Assembly: GCA_944548615.1 (NCBI GenBank)
Contig: OX155955.1
Location: 2,496,340-2,560,339, forward strand
Direction of reading: 5' to 3'
DNA: 64,000 nucleotides
Origin: Micropterix aruncella
Lineage: Eukaryota > Arthropoda > Insecta > Lepidoptera > Micropterigidae
Below the pieces are notes generated by a model. It was not told the origin of the DNA, ran no database searches, and saw nothing but the letters and a program-made list of their open reading frames with translations. A program made the translations under genes and the position numbers. How positions within the stretch are numbered: the first letter of the stretch is position 1; every line of letters begins with the position of its first letter. Shown piece by piece: positions 33,848-46,020 of the stretch.

Positions 33848-35570
33848 CTAAAAAAAAGCCAATTCCCAAGATTTGACATCCCTTTCTTTTGCATTATCAC
33901 CAAGGCATTTTATTATTTTAACTTTAAAATATTGATCAAAAGTTAAATTATGCGCCCTGGCATGCAAAGATATTGGGAGCTGGCTTTCATTTCCTACACT
34001 GGCCCTATGATTATTTAGTCTAATATTAAGTGGTGTTGTTGTTTCACCGATATAAAAGGCATCGCAAGTCCTGCACAGAAGTTGATATACTATATTTTTT
34101 GAAATACAACTGCAATGAAAGGGAACCCTGTAATTATTAGTAGTATTAGGACTGGTAAAAAAAGGACTTAGATCTAACAGAGGACAAGTTTTACAACGTG
34201 GACGACCACAAGGTTGAAGGCCAAAATTATTATTACCAAAAGAGAAATTTTGATTATTTTTGGTGTTGTTTAATATTGATCTAATATTAGGTGGTCTGCG
34301 GAAAGATAAAATTGGCGGTGAATCTAAGAGATCCTTAGTGGATGCATCATTAGAAATGATGGGGAATAAATCAGATAATATATCTCGCAGTTTCTCAGCG
34401 ACAGGAAAATAAGTGGTGCTAAGAAATATTTTATTATTATTTTTATTTGAAGAAATTTTAGGTTTTGGTATATATTTAACTTCAGAATTTAGAATATGCT
34501 TATCTAATAGAGAAGCAGGGTATTTTCTTTCAAGAAGAGATTGCTTTAAATTATTGAGATATTTATCTAAATTTTCTTTGTTGTTAACTAAACGGTGTCC
34601 GCGAATGGACATTGAATAGGGAATGGATCTCTTGGTGTGAAATGAATGACAGCTATCAAAGTGTAAATACTGTTCTTTATTTGTAGGTTTTATATGAATC
34701 GCGGTTTTAATTTTACCTTCGGAAATTGTTAAATCAACATCTAAGAAAGTAATTTGTGATTTAGAAATGGTATGAGTAAAATTCAAAGGGCCAAAATTAT
34801 TTAGGTCGTCAAGAAAGGTTGTTAGTGTAGTTTGTCTGTGTGGCCAAATAATTATTATGTCGTCAATAAATCTATACCATAATATGGGTTTTAAATTTTG
34901 TGTTTGAAGAAAATTTTGTTCGAATAATCCCATGAAAAGGTTGGCATACGAAGGTGCCATTCGAGTGCCCATAGCAGTTCCTTTAATTTGAAGATAAAAT
35001 TCATCTTCAAAGGAAAAAGCATTACAAGTTAAGACAAACTCGGCTAATTTACAAAGAAAATCTGTAGAAGGTATTTGAGGATGAGGTCTCTCATCGAGAA
35101 AATAAGAAATGGCTTCCAATCCTAAATTATGAGGAATATTGGTATACAGCGATATTGCGTCAATAGTAACAAATAATAGGTCGTCTGACTTTGTAATTAC
35201 AGTATTCTTTAAAATATCAATAAAATGATAGCTGTCTTTGATATGAGAATTTAGATTTTTCACAAAAGGTTGTAAAAAATAATCTACAAAAGCCGAAATT
35301 CTTTCTGTCGGAGAGTTAAAGCTTGCGACTATCGGTCGTCCAGGATTATTGGGCTTGTGAATTTTTGGTAATAAGTAAAAATTTGGAGTTCGGATAGGAT
35401 CAGGAATTAAAGTTTTAACATCTTCGTCTGATAATTTTTCATTTCATTTATTTCGTTCAATATATTTTTTTATTTTCACTGCAAAATTTTTGTTTGGATC
35501 TCTGGATAGTTTTTTATAGAAAGTTTCATCTCTAAGTTGTCTCAAGTTCCTTGAATTTCAACGAATTGTT
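33848..35570 (-). pseudogene. Penelope-like reverse transcriptase with GIY-YIG endonuclease
   Basis: A 471-codon open frame runs from about 35263 to 33848, and the same frame continues upstream past one in-frame TGA near 35440. The upstream part reads PDPIRTPNFYLLPKIHKPNN and PGRPIVASFNSPTERISAF, typical of the start of Penelope RT. The catalytic motif is WYRFIDDIIIIWPHR. A CGRPRCKTC linker precedes the GIY-YIG domain NIVYQLLCRTCDAFYIGETT with IRLNNHR. The enzyme would prime reverse transcription at a nick made by the GIY-YIG nuclease. Beyond about 35570 no further N-terminal sequence is found, so the copy is 5'-truncated. With a single stop it is among the better preserved elements here. Confidence 0.85.
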
Positions 35571-35592
35571 CGATTTCAGAAATGTCATTTAT

Positions 35593-35616
35593 CTTGACGA
35601 CGGCTTGGCCGAAATA
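35593..35616 (+). ncRNA. Hammerhead-ribozyme-like core next to the Penelope element (candidate)
   Basis: The plus strand has CTTGACGA, then CGGCTTGGCC which can form a short stem, then GAAATATT. This recalls the hammerhead core CTGANGA - stem II - GAAA, with one base extra or changed in the first box. Penelope-like elements are known to carry hammerhead motifs in their terminal repeats. Here the motif is antisense to the RT gene and directly upstream of its truncated 5' end. Stems I and III were not modelled, so activity is doubtful. Confidence 0.3.
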
Positions 35617-35640
35617 TTGAACCAACATTTTTCATTAATC

Positions 35641-37039
<1,399 letters not shown>

Positions 37040-37560
37040 TGCCTGAGGGCCAGTTTCCCTGGGAATCATACTTCGGGCGCTCCTGGGCGGTTGGCGCACC
37101 GTGCGGCATTAAAAATTTGACTGCATTCCCACAGATAGTCAATGGGGGTCTGGAAACGGCTTTGTTTCCTATAGAGCGGGGGTAGTTATTAACCTTACGG
37201 CAACTGCTCTTGAAACGACCAATCGGCTACCCGATAACAGGTGAACAGCCGGGTAAAGGATGCCGTGGTCCGCGATAAGGGAGCTACGTAAGGGAGAGGA
37301 CCGCGAAAGCGACGTCAAACCTATAACCAGTCGGGAGGCCGGAGAAAATTGGCCATAACAGGTAGCGAGGGCGCTTGGTCTGCCCGCGGGGTTAACTACC
37401 CGGTGCCGGGCGGTAAAAGTTGGTCTCTCGCGGGCTAGATAGATGGATTGTCATTGTCTAAGTCTTCTACACTCATCCCACGGCTGAAAGAACGATCACA
37501 TATCGTTATACCAGCCTGGGGTGACGGGTTCGCCTGTTGTAGTCGAAGCCGCCCGACTGT
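37040..37560 (+). repeat. Repeat family R, long copy 1
   Basis: Collinear with 40369-41112 through CAGTTTCCCTGGGAATCA, TTTCCTATAGAGCGGGGGTA, CTGCTCTTGAAACGACCA, GAACAGCCGGGTAAAGGATG, CGTAAGGGAGAGGACCGCGA and GGGGTGACGGGTTCGCC. It is GC-richer than the surroundings and no coding frame is convincing. The family is unnamed here. It could be the untranslated part of a larger retroelement. Confidence 0.75.
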
Positions 37561-38189
37561 TCTAACTCGGTATTCTGTGGTAGTGTTATGGATTCCTGGC
37601 GTTAACTCTAATCAAGGCCTTTTGGAATTTTATCAGAGGATCTAGATTTGTCTTGGCCATACCACCCCAGCCTAGTTGTCCGTATATTAGCAGAGATTGT
37701 CTCGGCAACTCAAATGTTACGAACGCCTCAATCTAACTCGGTAATCCAAATGTTGCGAACGCCTGCCGGAACTATGTCACTTTGTAATAACGTTGTGTGT
37801 GTAGTACGGTGAGGTAAGAACGAATCGGGGTCCGACGGAAAAGTATGGTATCGACGACGGCTGTGACGCGATGACGCGCGGCCCAGCCGAAGGCAGGCAG
37901 AGGCGGTCACTTTCCAATTGACCCACATGACCTCATAAAAATAGTACACTGTATGGAAAATAAATAAATCGATAGGGCGTCTTAACAGCGTGGGGCCTAT
38001 AATATCAGCGCATACATATTGAATGCCGGCAAATTACTATGTTTCGAACGAAAATCAAATATAAAAAGGCTATTGACAACTTTCTATGCCTGAAAATTGA
38101 GAAATCGTAAATATTATGCTGCCTAGACGACAAAAATACACTATATGGGTATATCAATTATCTATATTAATGATACTTACTGACTTTTC
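37561..38189. other. Unassigned interval
   Basis: Contains a diverged tandem pair around AAATGTTACGAACGCCT and AAATGTTGCGAACGCCTG at 37711-37763. No gene is recognised. Confidence 0.4.
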
Positions 38190-38520
38190 TAACACGCTTT
38201 TATTAGGTCGACCTGTATGTAACTATGTAATGGAATATAAGGTAACTAATTTAACCATCTTCCAAGGATCGTAGCGTCATGAAAATTGGCAGCTGTATGT
38301 AGTTCTGATGACAATACAATAATATGGTACTGTCGAAATGATCTGATGATGGAGTCGGAAGATATGAACTGGAACTTCATGATGGAACATTGTATCATAG
38401 CTGTGTTTGGACTTGTTAGAAAAGTCTTGGAATGAACTGTGACCACGATTAGGTTTCAAGGTCTGATGATGTGGTTTTTACGTGCATTTATAAAAGCGTG
38501 TTTTTAGGGTTTTTTTAAAA
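38190..38520 (-). mobile_element. MITE family K, copy 3 (minus strand)
   Basis: The reverse complement starts TTTAAAAAAACCCTAAAAAC, continues ACGCTTTTATAAATGCACG and ends AATAAAAGCGTGTTAGAAAA. The body has a single repeat unit plus the common right half, so it is shorter than the copy at 55.3 kb. Confidence 0.85.
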
Positions 38521-38744
38521 AACTATTTATTTATTCTTTCTGTGTGTACTATTACGATACTGAGCACGATTCAAGGATACTGAGATGAACCGTGGCATCG
38601 TGATTTTTTAATGAAAAAGTGTCAACGATATCCAATTTTTTGTATTTAGAGCACGTGCCAAAACAAGCCCGTTAGTGAACACCAAAACATATGCAGTTAA
38701 GTTACGAATTATTATAAAACTATTAAATCAAAAGCATTACACTA

Positions 38745-39235
38745 AAAAGAATCGAGCACATCGGAAACCTAGGAGTTATTTTGGATAAAAAATATTGATT
38801 TCATCACTACTTCAATGGGATTGTCGCAAAAGCAAATAAATTTCTTGGTTTTGTATTTAGAACAATGAAGACATTTCGACATCCCAGATCCCAAAAATGA
38901 GTCTATGTATCCATTGATTAGAGCGGTCCTGGAGTATGGATCAGTAATTTGGAATCCGCTTTACAGTGCTCACAGCGATAGAATTAACAAGTTTAAAAGA
39001 AATTTACTCGCATGCTGTCGAACAATAGGGTTATGTAGAGAGGCTATCACACTTCAACCTCATAAATTTACACTATAAATATATAACGTGTCTCCATAAG
39101 CTTTACACAATCGACTAAACAGCCGAGCTAATCTAGCAAATGTTCAATTTCGTGAGCCACCGCGTACGAGGAGCTCTAATACACTTTGGGTGACTTGCAC
39201 CAACCGGCCTGTTAACTTCTGCTATCCGTGGCACT
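38745..39235 (+). pseudogene. LINE reverse transcriptase C-terminal relic (J1-like)
   Basis: Plus-strand frames read RIEHIGNLGVILDKKY, then ANKFLGFVFRTMKTFRHP, PLIRAVLEYGSVIWNPLYSA, DRINKFKRNLLACC and EPPRTRSSNTLWV. This is the thumb and C-terminal order of Jockey/CR1-group ORF2, scattered over three frames with several stops. It parallels the relic at 0.65-1.3 kb but is more decayed. The catalytic motif and 5' parts are absent. Confidence 0.7.
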
Positions 39236-39496
39236 AAGGGATATTTGGTCGATCTAGCTGGCCAAAAGTCGTTTTCCTAAAACTCACTCCATGTAACAAT
39301 ATTTTTACCTAAGATAGCCTAATAGGCAGTGACCGAAAGCTCACCCTCCCCCCTCCCCCCGCGCAACTACGAACCCTGCCGATCAGTCGCAAAGTGATCG
39401 TCTCTTTTGAGTGCACGCATCTTTTGTCGGTGCTTTGGCGCAAGCGTAAATTTAACGATGATTTTTTTTTCGAACTGTAAGTTTAAAAAAAAAAAC
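39236..39496. other. Interval upstream of the two-exon relic
   Basis: Holds a C-rich run at 39341-39360. The last 100 bp may be 5' UTR of the gene start at 39501. No TATA box is convincing. Confidence 0.3.
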
Positions 39497-39500
39497 AATT

Positions 39501-40191
39501 ATGGATTATGATGAAGCAGGTAAGTTTGCATAATATTCGTAATGTTTTATTATGGCGGTTCTCTTTTTAACAAAGTTACTACATGCATAATTAGTCATCT
39601 AACAAAACTTAAATTTGGATGAAATTAAAACAAACTCGAAAGTATTTGTTGTACTTCCGAGTATTATCCGGCAATTATTTTTATTACAATATAAAAACAA
39701 GGCTTTATAGTAATAGGTGTTCTAAAAATCTGCCGCGGAATCCCGCGGTCTTCGGGATACAGATTGGTTAAAGTCCTTAGTCAAAAATATATTTTTTTGT
39801 AGGCTGTTTTTAATGTTGTGCATATAATTGTAATGTTTATAGTATCGTTTTAATTCAATTGCAGGGCCATCAGGGGTTAAATTAATGACGCGAAGAGATT
39901 TATTTAACATAATTAAAGAACAAAATTTAACCCAATATATACGAAAAATTAAAGTTTCTGGAAAGTTATTTAATAAGCTATGAAGATTACTCAAAGGGAC
40001 AGATTAAAGAAATAAAGCGAAATTGTGCACGATTTAAATACGAATTTAAAAGAAGATGGGTAATATCGCACAAAAAAGAAAAGGGATTTGTTTTAAAAAA
40101 TAATAAAGAATGGTCACAAGGGACGTATCGTCTTCCGAAAATGGGAACGCGGTTTGGACGGCCACCGAAGTTATTCGAAGCATCTACATAG
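39501..40191 (+). pseudogene. Two-exon gene start of an arthropod transposon-like protein family
   Basis: Exon 1 (39501-39519) encodes MDYDEA plus one base and is followed by the consensus donor GTAAGT. A 345-bp intron ends in a T-rich tract and TTGCAG at 39864. Exon 2 continues in phase as GPSGVKLMTRRDLFNIIKEQ and NLTQYIRKIK. That frame stops at 39983, but the next frame continues the family-like text FLESYLISYEDYSKGQIKEI, KRNCARFKYEFKRRWVISHK and LPKMGTRFGRPPKLFEAST up to 40191. One frameshift near 39940-39960 thus breaks the gene. The RRDL start and a GRP.K.FE motif recall an N-terminal region common in arthropod transposon-encoded proteins. I cannot name the family or a function, and no catalytic domain follows. 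Confidence 0.5.
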
Positions 40192-40368
40192 TACCAGAAG
40201 CAAGAGAATAAAAACGGAAGATCTGGATCAACGGAAGTGACATTGGCAGGCAAACATTTTTTTTTCAAACATACCATGATGTTCACCATGATTTTGCCCA
40301 AAACGGAGGATTCATTAGATGAAGAAGAAGTATTTTCACGTGATAAACCTTAACATTCATCATGGACT

Positions 40369-41112
40369 CTGGCCTTATGGTTAGTTTCCCCTGGGAATCA
40401 GCGCCTTCTGGCGCTCCTGGACGGTCTGTGCACCGTGTGGCGTAAGCCAATCGACTGTGCATTCTGACTAACAGTCGGGGGAGTCTGGAAGCAGTACTGT
40501 TTCCTATAGAGCGGGGGTGGTTGCGGACCTTACGGCGACTGCTCTTGAAACGACCATCGGATTTCCGATCCTGGGTGAACAGCCGGGCAAAGGACGCTGT
40601 GGTCCGCGATAGATTCGGTAAACACCGTTTCACCGCATCGTAAGGGAGAGGATCGCGCAAGCGACCTCGAACTGCAAGCGACCCTAGACCTGCATTTTTT
40701 TTCATTCCTCATTGCGCTGTAACAAAAGATTTAGTTTAATTGTGAAAACTTTTAATTGGCAAAGGACGCTGTGGTCCACGATAGATTCGGTAGGTATACA
40801 CCGAATTCGTTTACCGCTTCATAAGGGAGAGGACAGCGCAAGCGATCTCTAACTCGTAACCAATCGAGAGACTGGAGTAATCTGGTCACAATTGGGAGTA
40901 AGGGCGTGAGTGTAAGCCCGCCGGGTAACACTCCTGGCTATCTCGCGGTTAAGGCGTTGGCCTCTTACGGGCTTGCGGCGGAGCTAGATGGTGGACTGTT
41001 TTGTCCAAATCTTCTGCACTCACTCCAGGGAGATAGAAAGACTAATCGTTAAAACTTCCTGAGGTGACGGGCTCGCCCGCTGTAGTCGACAACCCTAGTT
41101 GGACGTCCCGGT
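40369..41112 (+). repeat. Repeat family R, long copy 2 with internal partial duplication
   Basis: The first part, 40369-40692, runs from TTTCCCCTGGGAATCAGCGC to GCGCAAGCGACCTCGAACTG. After a 60-bp junction the motif GCAAAGGACGCTGTGGTCC is repeated at 40759. The family then continues to CGGGCTCGCCCGCTGTAGTC at 41072-41091. The copy therefore joins two overlapping pieces. No coding frame is convincing. Confidence 0.75.
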
Positions 41113-42654
41113 TAACGAACGCCGTTCGGAGTCCGCAAAAAACATTTTTGAGTGTTTGAACATAACCATAGACACAACTGAAATCGATATCGCTCGCCTT
41201 AGCCAATCACAGCACAGTTAAAAATGGCGGACGGGAGGTTCTCAGCTCATCAGCTGTCAAACTACCACACGCTTTTGTTCATGTCTCGCATTCGCGTCTT
41301 TCCTGATTAACCACAGACATATAGGAAAACGTTTTACGAGTGCGATAACCAAAACAGGTAAAACCGCGGCGCAGGCGAAGCGATCAAATCTAACCTCAAA
41401 AATTGATAACTAGCGTTCGACAGCTCGCTAACTGCTGGTTAGTGGCGCTAACCGCTCACCAGGGCCCGGTTAGGAAATGTAACTGTAGTTAGCTTAACAG
41501 AGCATGGTGCAAGCAGTTTGGACTATTTAACTGTGGTTAGACTCTTTAAACACGGTTATCTATCTTAACCGAGCTTGGTGCATGCCGCCCTTTGTGTTGT
41601 TGCTTGAAATAGCAATATCGTGTCGAATAGACCTCTCACCAGAATGTGTCGTGTTTTTGATACCACATGTAAAGGATTAGACATATTTAATGATTTCGTG
41701 GATTCGATTAAATATTTGATGAAATCTATTATAGTATTCTACTTCTACAACTGCAACTACTTCTATAATCTCCTACTTCGGAAGGTTTAACAAACTGACA
41801 TCCAATTGATATTATATGACTTTATTATATTATACCATGTCCTTATAATTATATTACATCATATTATAAACATTAATATCATATTATTCTTATTACACTT
41901 TTGCTTTACATACACCATTTTCCCACTTTCACACATTTTCCCATATTTTTCCCACATGTTATTTCTATTATAAGTTGTTTATGTAACATTTGTAATTTTT
42001 CATAGGATAGTAAATTAGTTTTATGTAAATAGGTTTTCCAAATACTCTACCGTGTATTTACTATTTGTATGTTTACTTTAAAATTTAAATAAATAATTTA
42101 ATCTTAATCTAACGCTTCGTTCGGATGATTAGACTTAGAAGATGGCGTCAAAGCACTTTACGACGAATAATTTGTATATATAAATACGAGCTGTCATAAT
42201 AAAGTGAAAGTGGATTAAAGGAACAATCGAAATAATATGAAGCGATGTGACACAGTTGCAGAGCGGTTCGAATGACTATTAAGGCGACGTACTACTTAAA
42301 AAATAAACCGTATCTGAGTTTTTAAGCCCCGCCTACTTACCCCCTCCCCTCGCGACGGGGCAGGTGTTTATTATGTTGACTCATCTCGCAGCGATATTCA
42401 CTCGCTATCGATGTCTGGACTAAACACACTAGGTATACACTATTGCAATGGGATTTATATTTTGGGATTATGCAAGTGTCATGTACCTACGCTGGTGAAG
42501 AAGGCTACGCTTTATCATCATCTAAACTTGAACATTATATTACTTTCCCGGCTGCCACTGGTAGGGAAGGTGTTGTGATCGTGCGGAAAAAAATATTTAG
42601 ATAACGATAGAGATGTCCATTTTGAGGTCCACCAAGATGATTAAGACCATTTTC
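41113..42654. other. Unassigned interval with a MITE-like end
   Basis: Near 41460-41590 the motifs CGGTTAGGAAATGTAACTGT, GAGCATGGTGCAAGCAG and GAGCTTGGTGCATGCCGCCC recur as imperfect repeats, suggesting one end of a non-autonomous element. The matching left end was not found. The rest is AT-rich with no coding similarity. Confidence 0.35.
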
Positions 42655-42779
42655 AGAGAAATGTATGTCTGTTTGCCTGTATGTAATCTCTCACGATAAC
42701 TGCCGAGCCGTTGAACCGATTGAGTTGAAATTTGGAACATAGGGATAGTATCACCCTGGTATGCGCCCATTAGATTTTG
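42655..42779 (+). repeat. Short dispersed repeat resembling family A
   Basis: CGATTGAGTTGAAATTTGGA and CTCACGATAACTGCCGAGCC recall the GATTGAGCTGAAATTTGG block of family A in a diverged form. Confidence 0.35.
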
Positions 42780-43097
42780 GCTGTCAACTGTTAAACCAAA
42801 CTATCACTGTCAAAAATTGACAGAAGCCATATCTTACAGAATTTCATTTGCGATATGTCATTTGAAAGCCCCTGAAAAACTGTATTAAGAACAGTCACCT
42901 GTCACTAATTAGTTTTCGACATTTTAAAATTATTTTAAATGGTGATAGATGACAATTGGAGAAATGCCGTTAACTGTTTCGGATACAGTTTTCCAAGGGC
43001 TTTTAAATGACATAAATCGCAATTCATGTTCCGTAAGATACAGCTTTAGTATTTTTTTGATAGTTGTAGTGACAGTTTTTGATAGTATTTTTTGGCA
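42780..43097. mobile_element. Fold-back MITE with about 100-bp arms
   Basis: The left arm contains CCATATCTTACAGAATTTCA, GATATGTCATTTGAAAGCCC and AAAACTGTATTAAGAACAG. The reverse complement of the right arm contains GCTGTATCTTACGGAACATG, TTTATGTCATTTAAAAGCCC and AAAACTGTATCCGAAACAG. The outer parts also share AACTATCA and ACTGTCA motifs. The element is about 318 bp with no coding capacity. Confidence 0.65.
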
Positions 43098-44039
43098 GAA
43101 AAAACATTTAGCATCGAATTAAAAAACAACATTGTGTATCGAACTATTTATTCGCGGTATAATAGTTCTTTGAGGAGGACATAACGACACCCATCGCCTT
43201 GTACATTATCATTAAATAATTATTTAATTAAAAAGTAATATAATTTATTTTTAGATACTGTAAGCACATCATTGTAAACTTTAAAGAAATACACATCATT
43301 AAAAATAAATAATTATTAATGAAAATATAAAATTATTAAGACAAAAAATCATGAAGACATTTCTGGTTGGCAAAGTAGTCTGTTATTTCGGAGTAGATAC
43401 ATTCACATTAAATATAAAGAGACGAATAAATACATTTAAAATTGCGCAGTACATTTGAGACTTCCTTTTTGTAGCCTTGACAGTGTCGCTTTGTAGTGGT
43501 GCGCCGACTTTTGTAATTAAAATTCATCAAATGATAATACATTTTCAAAAGCCTGTTCATCATTATTAATTAGATCTGTACTCAGCACAGATTTGGAATA
43601 TCGTGTACTTTTCGGTGGCTCTATATTGCTTGTGCTTTGCTTTGGAGTGTTATTGGCAAGTACATTCTCTGTGAGTTCTTTGCTCACTTTGTGATGGAAT
43701 CACTGAAAACTAACTACCGCTTAAGCGTTGGACAAGGGAGAGGAACCGATTTCTTTCGTTTTATCGTGTCGTTTCTTTTATTTGCTTCTTTCAAAGTGTA
43801 TTCAGGCTCCCTTAAATCCATATTCCTTCATACTCCTGGATCGATAACTTCAGGTAATACACAGTCCATATAAAAACAAACAAGTTTTTCCCATGACATT
43901 TGTCCAAATCAAATCATCCGTCTGTATATATTCGGTTTGGAGGAGATCGTTTTTACCAGACCAAAATGTAAATAGGCACACTTCCTTTCCAGTTATATCT
44001 ATCGTTCCAGTTACAGTTTCTTTCCAGCACACTTTCTTT
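43098..44039. other. Unassigned interval
   Basis: AT-rich. Frames at 43637-43873 (plus) and 43850-44059 (minus) have no recognised motif. The 3' end may include more of the J1-like element that follows, but no reading frame supports that. Confidence 0.35.
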
Positions 44040-44545
44040 AAAGTTATCCACAATACCACAGATAGTTCATACCTTGTTGAAAACTTACGTTTTTTCGTTC
44101 CTCAGCGATTAATTCGCAATTCACGCACGTTTGAGGTCTCTCGTGCCAATACCAACTACGGGAAACATTCCATCGCTTATGGGCTGATATGCACGTACGA
44201 CTCTTGTTTCTCCACCATCGACATTTTCAACCTCAACCAACCGACGTTCGTTAAAGAATTATTCAAATCAATTGCACCTAACGAGCTTGTTAATACCTAT
44301 AGTACTTAGTTATATACTTTCTATACAACATATCAGCAGCTACCACAAATATTTATAAATATCTATAAATATTTATTATATATCTATAAATACCTATAAA
44401 CATCAATAAATATCTGTATCTATATATCCACTATACGACCTATCTATATCTTTATTTATATCTATATACATATACACATACCATCGTCTAACTCCTTCTT
44501 CCTAATCACTTCCAATTCCCTACCTCTCCCATCGGTTTTCTATAT
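44040..44545 (+). pseudogene. LINE ORF2 C-terminal tail (family J1, copy 3) and 3' UTR
   Basis: Within a plus-strand frame ending at 44309, the last 80 codons read LRFFVPQRLIRNSRTFEVSR, ANTNYGKHSIAYGLICTYDS and IDIFNLNQPTFVKELF. This is the FVP.R..R...F.V...NTNYG...I C-terminal block of Jockey-group LINEs, matching 10925-11090. The 3' UTR to about 44545 contains CCACTATACGACC and TTCTTCCTAATCACTTCCAA. It supplies the uninterrupted counterpart of the Helitron insertion site at 11252. The rest of ORF2 is missing. Confidence 0.75.
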
Positions 44546-44741
44546 ATTTTTTAATATTTAATATGAACTTTGTTTATTTTATAATTAATTTTTAAGTGTA
44601 ATATTCTGAAATCCAAATGTGTAATAAACGATTATAGGCGTAATGTTTTCCTTTTTTTTTCTACATTTATGCACACGTATGTATATTGTATGCGCTGTAT
44701 TTTTCCAGAAATAAAATAAAAAATAAATAAATAAAAAGAAA

Positions 44742-46020
44742 TTATATATGGACCTGTCCTTGAACTTGAACGTACCAGTGATGTTTGATGCTGATTTCAA
44801 GTTTTCCATCTTTCTGTTTCCAAAATGTCACTTTTCTTTTTCTTCTCGCTTCCGTTAACCCGATTCTATGCGCTGTAATGGGAAATTTGACTTCAAAAAT
44901 ATAATCATCAGATATTCCATCTGGAGAAGCTCCCAAAAATGGAAATTTAGGGTCAATGAATAATCAACATTGCTGAATTTCCACTTTTTCTAGACATATT
45001 TTTCATTCCAGTGCAGTTGTTTCATTTTCTTTTCCGTGGCAAATTGATGCTACGTTGCTCAAATCCCATTTTCAGTCATGGATTTAACTAAATTGGCGCA
45101 TTTTGTGTGTTGTTAACTATTGACAATTTTGCCAAAGTTAGACGCAGTTACCATTTTTCTTCGTAATTCCAACCACTCGCTGCTTTCACCTTGAATAACC
45201 GTAAGTTTTTCAATTCGCAATCGATCATTTTTCTATTTCCCAATTCTTGAAATAACAGAGCTTTGCTTTTTTCGAATATTTCTGATGGAACATCGGGTTG
45301 GTTGCAATGTTCTCCATAATGCGAATTATTGTTTTTTTTTTCAAAAAAACTTTCTGCTTTTATTTCTTTTATAAAGAATGGATTTACTTAAATGCCTCTG
45401 TCTTCTTTATTCCACTTTTGATATCCTGCCAGAAGGACTTTTGCCTATAATGATATAACTATATCATTATAGACGATAACCCCCGGAAATTCTGTGTATT
45501 TTTTTTTCAAAAAAACTTTCTGCTTTTATTTCTTTCATAAAGAATGGATTTACTTAAATGCCTCTGTCTTCTTTATTCCACTTTTGATATCCTGCCAGAA
45601 GGACTTTGCCTATAATGATATAACTGCCGCATTACATCGCGCTTGGTAAGACTGCTTTTGGATGTAATTTGTCCTCTTACCACCAATAAATTTTGCAATG
45701 ATGCCGTTAAACCTTTCGAGAACATTACTATCTACATCATGAATTAGGCTACTATCATTGCATTCAGTGTTTCATTTTCCGACAAACATTTTAAAAACTT
45801 CTACATTTATCATGGTTTCCAAATGCATCTATCGGGGCGTTCAAAATGTCATTATACAGGCAATCAATTTTCTCATCAATTGAAAAGTTTTGACATTTAT
45901 TGTAAGCTACTGCTGATGTAATATTTCTTCGCATTTTTAGATTTTTCTCACAGACATTACAAGTTGAATAAAAGCTTTTAAAAAGTAGATACCTACGTTT
46001 TGTTTTTTAAATTACAATTC
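44742..46020 (-). pseudogene. YqaJ-like nuclease gene, broken
   Basis: The minus strand reads, from 46020 downward, CEKNLKMRRNITSAVAYNKC, then SLIHDVDSNVLERFNGIIAK and FIGGKRTNYIQKQSYQARCN, later LRIEKLTVIQGESSEWLELR and RKMVTASNFGKIVN, and finally GASPDGISDDYIFEVKFPIT, FWKQKDGKLEISIKHHWYVQ and VQGQVHI. E-W-L.LR....TASNFG, GASPDG, E.K.P and QVQ are the YqaJ (lambda-exonuclease-like) nuclease signatures. The preceding E(R/Q)FN..IAK..GGKR block accompanies such domains in arthropod transposon-like proteins. Stops and frameshifts are scattered throughout, and a 127-bp internal duplication lies at 45331-45625. The last 64 codons are still open. No terminal repeats were identified. Confidence 0.7.
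45331..45625. repeat. 127-bp direct duplication inside the YqaJ-like relic
   Basis: The stretch from a T-run and CAAAAAAACTTTCTGC through CCACTTTTGATATCCTGCCA to TATAATGATATAACT occurs at about 45334-45460 and again at 45499-45625. A 38-bp spacer separates them, and the copies differ at only a few bases. The first copy ends in the near-perfect palindrome TATAATGATATA-ACT-ATATCATTATA. Confidence 0.9.
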
